Origin: Paenibacillus xylanexedens
Lineage (GTDB): Bacteria > Bacillota > Bacilli > Paenibacillales > Paenibacillaceae
DNA length: 64,000 bases
NCBI RefSeq assembly: GCF_001908275.1
Contig: NZ_CP018620.1
Span: forward strand, 5,704,001-5,768,000
Reading direction: 5' to 3'
Below are positions 26,845 to 34,037 of this stretch, piece by piece. The notes beneath the pieces are model-generated. The model was not told the origin of the DNA and did not search any database. It worked only from the letters and a program-made list of their open reading frames with translations. Made by a program: the position numbers and the translations under genes. The number at the start of each line of letters is the position of its first letter. Position 1 is the stretch's first letter.

Positions 26845-28556
26845 TGTTCCTTCAGCAGCTTACGCACATGAACGGAAGCTGCACGACCAGACTGAGCCGC
26901 CTCGGAGGTCAGACGGGAACGGAGGTCCACCGGGGACTGACGTATTTCCTGTATGGTATCCGTAAGAATACGCTGAACCTTCTCTACATCAGACGGATCG
27001 GGTGAGAATGCGTTAATCCCATCAACCAGTTGGTGTAGGGCACCCAATTTGGCAAAAGACTGCACATCATATGCCGCCCCTGGCACTTTGGTCGCTGCTT
27101 CATTAAGCTCATCAATACTGCGACGAGTGATGCGCGCGGCAGATTGTTTGGACATGACCTGAACCGTAACCTCTGGGTCATTGAATGCGATAAGGCGATT
27201 GGACTGCATTCCGTGTGCCAGGAAAGCACCGGAGATCGCGTTGCCCACAATCAGGGCAATCACCGGATGGCCTGCTAATCGAGCCGATGCATAAGCATCT
27301 GCTGCTGCTGCGCAAGCCAGGTGTATGCCTAACAGTTCCTCACGATAGCCATAGGCCTGACTTGGTACATCAACGATCGCTACAATTGTACGGCGCTGAC
27401 CATCTTGATCTGCTTCTATGGCTTCACGCACGTAAGCTGCAATACTCCAGCCCTCGTCCAGCCCCACTTCGCCGTTGCGGGCACGAACAAATCTGGCATT
27501 GGGATCAGGAACAACCGAGATAAATCTGACGTTTTCCTCACCAATCCGTCCATCTGCGCACAGCACAGAAGGGGCTTCTCCCTGTCTGATGTCTCCATGA
27601 TCCGCCAGCAGGTTGAACCATTTTTCTCCTCGTGTCCCTGACGAATTGGAACTGGAGACCCATCCTTGACGAAGCTGCTCCAGCTGCTCTGCGCCCGTTT
27701 CGTCCTTGCGATTCTTCCATAATTCGCGCACATCTTCCGGCTTGAGATTCTCTGCGCTGCCAATCTCGGCAAGCAGATGCTGGTAGAGATTCACTTGTGC
27801 GCTCCGGTTTATTTTTTTGACATCTTGCTCGAATGAATCCCGAATGGCTTGTTTAATCTGGCCGATGTCATCTTCAACCAACTGATCTGCAAATCCGGCT
27901 TCGACACGCTGTTTGCCACCCACCATGGACCAGATCTTTTGTTTGTCACCCGAATCGAGTTCGGCGATCCCTGCCTCTTGTTCAATAACCTCGGACCCGT
28001 TCAGCTGCATCCGGCCCTGACGTGTCATGATTAGATGACTGGACAAACCTGCTGCACAGATCGACATCCCGCCGTAACAGCCAATCATCCCCGAGATCAC
28101 ACTGACGACAGGTGTATGAGGACGCAAAGCTACAATCGCTGCGCCAATCTCGGCAATAGCCAGCAGACCATAATTCCCCTCTTGCAGACGTACCCCGCCG
28201 GTTTCAAGCAATAACACTGGACGTGTCGGCACACCCTGTTCATGATCCTGCAACGCCAGCTCCAGAGCCCCGGCGATTTTGGCACCACATACCTCGCCGA
28301 TACCGCCCCCCTGGAATGCACCCTCAAGCGCAATCACAACAGCAGGTTGTCCATCAATGGTTCCCCGAGCGGTAACTACACCATCATCACTTTGCGGGAC
28401 GATGCCCTGAAGCGGAAGATGGGGGGATTCCACACGCTGAAACGGATCAATCAATTCGCGGAATGTGCCTTCGTCCAATACCGACTTGGCACGATCACGC
28501 GCACGCAGCTCAATGAAGCTCTCTTTTACCGCCATCCACTCTGCCTTATTGTTCAT
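26832..28556 (-). CDS. mdcD/mdcE: Malonate decarboxylase beta and gamma subunits in one chain
   Basis: 574-residue carboxyltransferase/decarboxylase of the crotonase-like fold that decarboxylates malonyl-S-ACP. Residues about 1-270 match the beta subunit (LLLETGGVRLQEGNYGLLAI, VSVISGMIGCYGGMS, MQLNGSEVIEQEAG). Residues about 300-560 match the gamma subunit (VPSQAYGYREELLGIHL, IALIVGNAISGAFLAHGMQS, VQVMSKQSAARITRRS). In the well-studied Klebsiella and Pseudomonas systems the two are separate genes; here there is no stop between them. It overlaps mdcC by 11 and mdcG by 13 bases. Confidence 0.93.
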   Translation of the reverse strand: MNNKAEWMAVKESFIELRARDRAKSVLDEGTFRELIDPFQRVESPHLPLQGIVPQSDDGVVTARGTIDGQPAVVIALEGAFQGGGIGEVCGAKIAGALELALQDHEQGVPTRPVLLLETGGVRLQEGNYGLLAIAEIGAAIVALRPHTPVVSVISGMIGCYGGMSICAAGLSSHLIMTRQGRMQLNGSEVIEQEAGIAELDSGDKQKIWSMVGGKQRVEAGFADQLVEDDIGQIKQAIRDSFEQDVKKINRSAQVNLYQHLLAEIGSAENLKPEDVRELWKNRKDETGAEQLEQLRQGWVSSSNSSGTRGEKWFNLLADHGDIRQGEAPSVLCADGRIGEENVRFISVVPDPNARFVRARNGEVGLDEGWSIAAYVREAIEADQDGQRRTIVAIVDVPSQAYGYREELLGIHLACAAAADAYASARLAGHPVIALIVGNAISGAFLAHGMQSNRLIAFNDPEVTVQVMSKQSAARITRRSIDELNEAATKVPGAAYDVQSFAKLGALHQLVDGINAFSPDPSDVEKVQRILTDTIQEIRQSPVDLRSRLTSEAAQSGRAASVHVRKLLKEQWNQ

Positions 28557-28845
28557 GGGTCAGCACCTCCATCGCTTGGGCCAAACGCAGATTCACAACA
28601 CCTGGCGTTGCACCAAAATCATTGATTTGGATCGAAACCGCCACATCGTGCTTTTGAAAAAAACGGTCCAATCCTGCTTGCCATATATCGCCAAAGCCTT
28701 TGGCTGTCGTTCGGATCTCGACATGTGCCTGACCATCCGCAGACGGTTCCATCAACAGCTCCAGATCTCCTGAACCAGCCACCCCGACATGGGCTTTACC
28801 TTCCAGCTTACGTGATGTTTTATAATTAAAAGTCATGGTTTCCAT
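28546..28845 (-). CDS. mdcC: Malonate decarboxylase acyl carrier protein
   Basis: 99-residue delta subunit that carries the acetyl/malonyl group. The prosthetic-group Ser is Ser25 in VGVAGSGDLELLMEP, the same position as in Klebsiella. The ATG at 28845 has TTGGAGGTG upstream; earlier in-frame codons (to 28923) overlap mdcB and are not family-like. It is unrelated to fatty-acid ACPs and is modified by MdcB and MdcG rather than by a phosphopantetheinyl transferase. Confidence 0.93.
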   Translation of the reverse strand: METMTFNYKTSRKLEGKAHVGVAGSGDLELLMEPSADGQAHVEIRTTAKGFGDIWQAGLDRFFQKHDVAVSIQINDFGATPGVVNLRLAQAMEVLTHEQ

Positions 28846-28873
28846 GGTGTCCTGCACCTCCAAATTGTTTCTG

Positions 28874-29791
28874 TTATAACTGACTCGTTGCGAGCGGACA
28901 TGCATCAAGCTCGGTTGACGCACTCTGATCTATGCGGTCGAGAAACAAGACCGCAGCCAGCAAGTCCGCGCTTCCGCCAGGGGAAGCGCCAATCCCGACA
29001 AGGCGGCTGCCCAGTTGCTCCAGGGCAGCCATGCCTTCCGCGGTGCCGCTGCCACCCCGTGACAGCACGGTGGCGGCACCGCTTCTTGCGGCGGCGAGGG
29101 CATCGTGCCCGCCGCGGTGCAGCAGGCAAGTATCTTCGAGACTTGCCATGATGGCCAGGAGCGCATCCAGACGCGCCTGCGTCTCTGTGCGCCCTGCACT
29201 CCGGGCTGCGCGTAGCGCTGGCAGCCCGATGTCCACTACGTGCGGGAAGCCTGCTTCGGCTTCTTCCCGCGCGCCGCGTGCGCCGTAGCGGCGCTGCACA
29301 CGCTGCCCGTTCGACGTCCGCTGCTGCGGAGCATGCCGGTCGGGCAGCCGGGCAAGCGCCCCAGCGACGGCTGCAATCTCAGTCGCGCTAGTGCCGGGCC
29401 CACTCACCGCGGCAGCGCCGGTGAGCAACCCAAGTGCCCACACAGCTCCGCGATGTGTGTTGGTTCCGCCTGTGGCTGCGAGCATACTGGCTTCGCCGTC
29501 ACGCCCAATCGCAGCCAGGCGTTCACGCAGCGATTGATCCGCAGGCTGTGCCCACCCTGCCTCACCCATCGCTGTAAAGGCAGGCCGCAGCGCCCGTGCC
29601 GAGCGGCGCATCAGCTCCACGTTCAGATCTGTATGTGCGCCATTGTCACGCAAATCTACAAGACCCGGTTTTGGCGTCAACTCCGCCTCATCAATCAACG
29701 CCTGCACGGCCAGTTCACCGAGCAGCACTCCGCATCTCTGTGCTGCCGAACTGGCCCAAGCCAGCTTCATCGGCTTCAAGTCCTGCCACAT
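28874..29791 (-). CDS. mdcB: Triphosphoribosyl-dephospho-CoA synthase
   Basis: About 305-residue CitG/MdcB-family enzyme that makes the prosthetic-group precursor from ATP and dephospho-CoA. Family motifs: LTPKPGLVDLRDNGAHTDL, ATGGTNTHRGAVWALGLL, EDTCLLHRGG, and SPGGSADLLAAVLFLDRI. Start is uncertain: ATG at 29791 or 29770. The base composition is odd: 29041-29100 is 46 of 60 G+C, and much of the gene is about 65-75% G+C, against roughly 50% nearby. The middle (GALARLPDRHAPQQRTSNGQ) looks less conserved. Confidence 0.9.
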   Translation of the reverse strand: MWQDLKPMKLAWASSAAQRCGVLLGELAVQALIDEAELTPKPGLVDLRDNGAHTDLNVELMRRSARALRPAFTAMGEAGWAQPADQSLRERLAAIGRDGEASMLAATGGTNTHRGAVWALGLLTGAAAVSGPGTSATEIAAVAGALARLPDRHAPQQRTSNGQRVQRRYGARGAREEAEAGFPHVVDIGLPALRAARSAGRTETQARLDALLAIMASLEDTCLLHRGGHDALAAARSGAATVLSRGGSGTAEGMAALEQLGSRLVGIGASPGGSADLLAAVLFLDRIDQSASTELDACPLATSQL

Positions 29792-29817
29792 AGGGACAGG
29801 TGCATCCCTCTTAGGGC

Positions 29818-31485
29818 TTACCAACTGCGGAACTTGGATGGTGGATTGTATAGTCCACCGGACCATTCCACCAGCTCCTCGACACTTTTGGCCGCCAGAA
29901 GCGACCGTTTGGCATCCGTGCGGCGAATGTCCAGTTGTTCCGGGAACGCAATCAGTCCATCACTGATCAGACGTTCATTCAAGCTTGCATCATGAGCCTG
30001 TCCGAGCGGAGTAACACCGGCAACCGCCGCGAGTGCAAGTTTGCGTTCTTCGATGTTCTGTGCCTTGTACAGATAGGCAATTCCCTCTTCCGTCACCACA
30101 TGTGTTACATCCTCACCGTAGATCATGACAGGTGCAATGGGCAGATGGGCTTCCTGACCAACATGAATGGCATCCAGGGAATCTACAAAGGTTGGCCGCT
30201 CTCCGTTCTGGAATGTTTCCACCATCTGTACGACCAATTTTTTACCCCGAACCAGCGGTCCCTCTCCATTCATCATGTTCAGCCAGGCTTCGGTATCATG
30301 TCTGCGTCCATGTGGGTCATGTCCCATATTGGGCGCGCCGCCGAATCCGCTGAGACGACCCGAGGTCACCGTTGATGAGTTGCCCTCGGGATCGATTTGT
30401 AATGTTGAACCAATAAACATATCTACTGCATACTGACCTGCCACTTGGCAGAGTGCACGGTTAGAACGCATGGAACCATCAGGTCCTGTGAAAAATACGT
30501 CCGGACGAGCGGCTGTATACTTCTCCATCCCTACCTCGCCGCCAAAAGAATGGATACTTTCAATCCAGCCACTCTCAATTGCCGGAATTAATGTGGGGTG
30601 GGGATTTAGCGCCCAGTGTTTGCATATTTTGCCGCGCAGTCCAAGTGACTCCCCGTAAGTCGGAAGCAATAATTCAATGGCCGCCGTATTAAATCCAATG
30701 CCGTGATTCAACGATTGAACGTTATGTTTGGCGTATATACCTTTGATCGCCATCATGCCCATGAGAATATGAGTCTCTTTGATCTGGCGCGGGTCCCGTG
30801 TAAACAGAGCTTCCAACTGGTAAGGCCGATCCGATTCAACAACCAGATCTACCCATGCGCCGGGAATATCTACCCGTGGAACCTCATCCACCAGTTCATT
30901 CACTTGCACGATGACGATTCCGTTACGGAAGGCCGCTGCTTCGATAATGGTTGGCGTTTCCTCCGTATTGGCTCCGGTGTACAGGTTCCCCTGACGGTCT
31001 GCTTTATCCGCCGCCACGAGCACAACATTTGGAATCAAATCAATGAACAGTCGACCATATAACTCCAGATAGGTGTGAATCGAGCCAATCTCGATACTGT
31101 TATCCTCAATCATCTGCGACATGCGGAGACTTTGTGAACCCGAATAGGAAAAATCAAGCTTGGAAGCGATCTTCTTTTCAAAGATGTCCAGATGATCCGG
31201 ACGTGAAATACTCGACATAATCATGTGTAACTGATTGACCTTCTCCGGATCGACCTGAACCAGTGCAGCGGACAAAAAACTGGCCTGTTTCTGATTATTT
31301 CCTTCCAGTACAACACGATCACCCGGTCGGATGAGCAACTCAAGTGCATTTACAATTTGCTCTGTCGGCAGTACCTTTCCCTTGAGTAAAGACTCTACCT
31401 TCTGCATTCTGCTATGTTTCTCATCTCTTCTGGTCGTCCAGCTTGATGGGCCCAAGGGCTGTTGCTGCTGTTTGGTCGTACTCAT
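29818..31485 (-). CDS. mdcA: Malonate decarboxylase alpha subunit
   Basis: 555-residue CoA-transferase-like subunit that swaps acetyl for malonyl on MdcC (acetyl-S-ACP:malonate ACP transferase). The sequence is family-typical throughout: GDRVVLEGNNQKQASFLSAA, HMIMSSISRPDHLDIFE, KGIYAKHNVQSLNHGIGFNT, SGRLSGFGGAPNMGHDPHGR. First gene of the operon mdcA-B-C-DE-G-H, divergent from mdcR, so MdcR probably controls it. Confidence 0.96.
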   Translation of the reverse strand: MSTTKQQQQPLGPSSWTTRRDEKHSRMQKVESLLKGKVLPTEQIVNALELLIRPGDRVVLEGNNQKQASFLSAALVQVDPEKVNQLHMIMSSISRPDHLDIFEKKIASKLDFSYSGSQSLRMSQMIEDNSIEIGSIHTYLELYGRLFIDLIPNVVLVAADKADRQGNLYTGANTEETPTIIEAAAFRNGIVIVQVNELVDEVPRVDIPGAWVDLVVESDRPYQLEALFTRDPRQIKETHILMGMMAIKGIYAKHNVQSLNHGIGFNTAAIELLLPTYGESLGLRGKICKHWALNPHPTLIPAIESGWIESIHSFGGEVGMEKYTAARPDVFFTGPDGSMRSNRALCQVAGQYAVDMFIGSTLQIDPEGNSSTVTSGRLSGFGGAPNMGHDPHGRRHDTEAWLNMMNGEGPLVRGKKLVVQMVETFQNGERPTFVDSLDAIHVGQEAHLPIAPVMIYGEDVTHVVTEEGIAYLYKAQNIEERKLALAAVAGVTPLGQAHDASLNERLISDGLIAFPEQLDIRRTDAKRSLLAAKSVEELVEWSGGLYNPPSKFRSW

Positions 31486-31631
31486 CTCTGACCAGCCTCC
31501 CTTAATTATGATTTAATGTTCATCTGCCATTTGGTTTCATTATCATGTTCTCTAATTCAATCTGAAATTCGTTCATTCACATGCGGTACAGGTTTTATTT
31601 TACTCCTCACATTAATAATGTATAATATATA

Positions 31632-31651
31632 GTTATACATATATACATAAC
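31632..31651. promoter_or_regulatory. Palindrome between mdcA and mdcR, possible MdcR site
   Basis: GTTATACATATATACATAAC has GTTAT / ATAAC arms and includes TTATACATATATACATAA, which fits the loose LysR-type T-N11-A layout. It lies 26 bases before the mdcR start. A TATAAT at 31621-31626 may be the mdcR -10 box. The AT-rich setting makes chance palindromes easy. Confidence 0.4.
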
Positions 31652-31676
31652 CAAATTGATATGGATGGTGATTGGC

Positions 31677-32576
31677 ATGGATTTAATGCAACTTCGTTAT
31701 TTCTGCAAAATTGCAAGGCTGGAGCACATCACACGAGCGGCAGAAGAACTGCACGTCTCCCAGCCAGCTTTGAGCAAAACGTTGAAACTGCTTGAACAGG
31801 AATTAGGAACCGAATTATTCGATCGAACAGGAAAGTTCATCCGGCTGAACAACTATGGTCGTGTATTTCTGAAATATGCCGAGCAATCTCTTGAGGCACT
31901 CGAAAATGGAAAACGGGAACTTGCGGATATGTCATCTGGTCAGGCAGGCGATATCCGTCTTGCATTCCCTGTAGGCTCTCACGTGGTTCCCGCCCTGTTA
32001 TCCCGATTCAGACAACAATACCCGGATATCACATTTACGTTAATCCAGCATTTTGGTCCTTCTGAGCCTCCCCGATTTGATCTCTGCATCTCTTCGCTGC
32101 CCTTGCAGATTCCCCGAGTGGAGAGCTTGCCTCTTCTTACAGAGGAACTGTTCCTGGCTGTACCCGCTGACCACAAACTGGCTGGGAGAACATCCATCCG
32201 ATTGGAAGATGCATCCGAGGAACACTTTGTCACGCTACGTGCAGGAAACGACCTTCGTGAACGAACCGACAGCCTTTGCCGAATTGCCGGGTTCAATCCA
32301 AAGCGTATTTTCGAAAGTGATGATCCGGCAACCGTACGCGGACTCATTCGCGCTGGCCTTGGTATTGCACTCGTTCCTGCGGTGTCCTGGGATGGATCTG
32401 TGGGTGAACATGTACGATTGATTCGGATTGAACAGCCTGTATGCGAACGAACGATTGGGATTTCCTGGTTGGAAGATCATTACCTGTCCAAAGCTTGTCT
32501 GATTTTTCGCGAGTTTACGGTCGCTTATTTCCGTGAGCTGGCGCTGGCTGATGCCCCTGGTGATTCCTCGGTCTGA
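31677..32576 (+). CDS. mdcR: LysR-type regulator of the malonate operon
   Basis: 299-residue LysR-type regulator. Winged helix at residues 1-60 (MQLRYFCKIARLEHITRAAEE, VSQPALSKTLKLLEQELG), then a ligand-binding domain starting at DIRLAFPVGSHVVPALL. It is divergent from mdcA, the usual place for the operon's activator, and malonate or malonyl-CoA is the likely signal. ATG at 31677 has GGTGAT upstream; an ATG at 31656 is open but less family-like. Its last 62 bases overlap the acyltransferase gene on the other strand. Confidence 0.85.
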   Translation: MDLMQLRYFCKIARLEHITRAAEELHVSQPALSKTLKLLEQELGTELFDRTGKFIRLNNYGRVFLKYAEQSLEALENGKRELADMSSGQAGDIRLAFPVGSHVVPALLSRFRQQYPDITFTLIQHFGPSEPPRFDLCISSLPLQIPRVESLPLLTEELFLAVPADHKLAGRTSIRLEDASEEHFVTLRAGNDLRERTDSLCRIAGFNPKRIFESDDPATVRGLIRAGLGIALVPAVSWDGSVGEHVRLIRIEQPVCERTIGISWLEDHYLSKACLIFREFTVAYFRELALADAPGDSSV

Positions 32577-33651
32577 GAAGTCGCATCACTGCCTTGCACA
32601 ATTTCTCAATGTAATACACCATCGTGAAGGCTAGAATCGCAGTGCAAATCAGCAAAAGCACGATGCTGATGCCGAGCGGCATCTCCTTCACATAACTGCC
32701 CATCATCCAGATCGTCAGATTCAGTGCAAAATAACTGGCGAGATATGCCCGAAACGCATATTTGGCAATCCAGCGAAAAGCAGGCAGGAATCGGACTTTC
32801 ATACGAATCAGTCCCGTTGCACCAGCGTACAGGAGCAAGATGAGCGCCATGTTAAACAGCACCATCGACGGTTTCAGATACGAAGACTTCAACAAATTCA
32901 TATCCTCAAACCCATACGCAAATAGTTCCCGGTTCACCCAAATAAACAACAGCACACCGATGGGCAGCAGCGCCCACTTCATTTTGTCCAACCAGACAAG
33001 GCAAGCTTCCTTATATATGGATGTACCCATTCCCAGCAATGCAAATAGTCCATACATGGCAAAGATTCGATCCGTGTAGACCAGATCGGGATGCAAAAGA
33101 TCCAGCAGAACATATCGGTCATAGAGCAGAATCAGAATGGCATACACGATGATGGATACCACCCATGCCACAGCTGCTTTTTTTCGATTCCGAATCATGA
33201 GCAGAGCCAGTGCAGTCACCAGCGGAATGAGCAAATGATATTGGAACATCATGACCGTATACCACAAATGCGGGGCTGCCGTTCCCAGCAGAAAGGCTTG
33301 TACAACATCCCCCACCTGCTCATATCCGCCTGCATTCACCGTTAATATATATACGGTAGTCCAGAAGAGATAAGGCCCGATGATCTCTTTAGCTTTATGC
33401 CATACATAGTGTCCATACTTTACGTCTCGCAGCTGTGCCACATCATACAAAATGGCAAAAATAAAGGCAGGTGCCGAGAACTTCGCCAGATTGTACAACA
33501 TGCCAATCTCTATTCTGTGAGATACATCGGGAAACTGCTTTAAGAGAACCGACAGGATCAGCTGCATCATCACAGCAGTTACTGCAACCGCTTTAATAAT
33601 CTCCGGCTGTGTTGCAGCCGGTGAGGTATCGTCCATTCTTTTTACACCCAT
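32515..33651 (-). CDS. Membrane acyltransferase family 3 protein
   Basis: 378-residue membrane protein with about ten helices, like the acyltransferase-3 / OafA family that O-acylates sugars or other envelope molecules. IIKAVAVTAVMMQLILSVLL is the first helix, and LYNLAKFSAPAFIFA and LWYTVMMFQYHLLIPLV (with the His of the loop) are typical of the group. The canonical N-terminal RxxAxxxV arrangement is weak. ATG at 33651 has a near-perfect AAAGGAGATCACC site. It is a single gene; the substrate is unknown. Confidence 0.75.
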   Translation of the reverse strand: MGVKRMDDTSPAATQPEIIKAVAVTAVMMQLILSVLLKQFPDVSHRIEIGMLYNLAKFSAPAFIFAILYDVAQLRDVKYGHYVWHKAKEIIGPYLFWTTVYILTVNAGGYEQVGDVVQAFLLGTAAPHLWYTVMMFQYHLLIPLVTALALLMIRNRKKAAVAWVVSIIVYAILILLYDRYVLLDLLHPDLVYTDRIFAMYGLFALLGMGTSIYKEACLVWLDKMKWALLPIGVLLFIWVNRELFAYGFEDMNLLKSSYLKPSMVLFNMALILLLYAGATGLIRMKVRFLPAFRWIAKYAFRAYLASYFALNLTIWMMGSYVKEMPLGISIVLLLICTAILAFTMVYYIEKLCKAVMRLLRPRNHQGHQPAPAHGNKRP

Positions 33652-33884
33652 AGGTGATCTCCTTTCAGCCATGTCAACACAATGAGAATTCACGTCCCCA
33701 TCTTCACTTCTGAAACTTCATTAAGCCCTAGTAGTGTGTTTCGTGTTAGCAAAAAAAATACCAAATTTTGAAAAGATCATATCGACGCGTCGTTATGCCT
33801 CGTAGTATATGCCTTGATTAATCAGCCTGTATAATATCCATTTGGATATGTATATATGTCGCTCTGGAAATATATATAAAAATC

Positions 33885-33900
33885 TGTGACCGGGATCACA
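33885..33900. promoter_or_regulatory. FNR-type box 1 upstream of nirB
   Basis: TGTGACCGGGATCACA is a perfect TGTGA-N6-TCACA inverted repeat, the site bound by FNR/CRP-family regulators. It lies about 89 bases before the predicted nirB transcription start, upstream of a second box. Confidence 0.7.
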
Positions 33901-33931
33901 CCAACGAATAGTTGACTGAACTATCTTTATT

Positions 33932-33974
33932 AGTGAATTAAATCACATAAACTGTCGTCAACTACTTGTATAAT
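33932..33974 (+). promoter_or_regulatory. nirB promoter with FNR-like box at -41.5
   Basis: AGTGA-ATTAAA-TCACA (33932-33947) differs from the FNR box in one base. TATAAT at 33969-33974 is a perfect -10 box. If the start point is near 33981, the box is centred at -41.5, the standard place for direct activation by FNR, and no good -35 box is present. This suggests oxygen-limited induction of nirBDC. Confidence 0.65.
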
Positions 33975-34037
33975 TTCAAATATAAACCACTTAAATTTTG
34001 AGTAATGTACAGCGTCTATTCAAGGAGGCATACACAC

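Noticed and set aside
29240..29995. 251-codon open frame on the plus strand
   Set aside because: Lies opposite mdcB/mdcA; long only because the region is GC-rich and poor in stop codons.
33885..33900. CRP site
   Set aside because: The palindrome would also suit CRP, but Bacilli do not use a cAMP-CRP system in the enterobacterial way; FNR fits nitrite reduction better.
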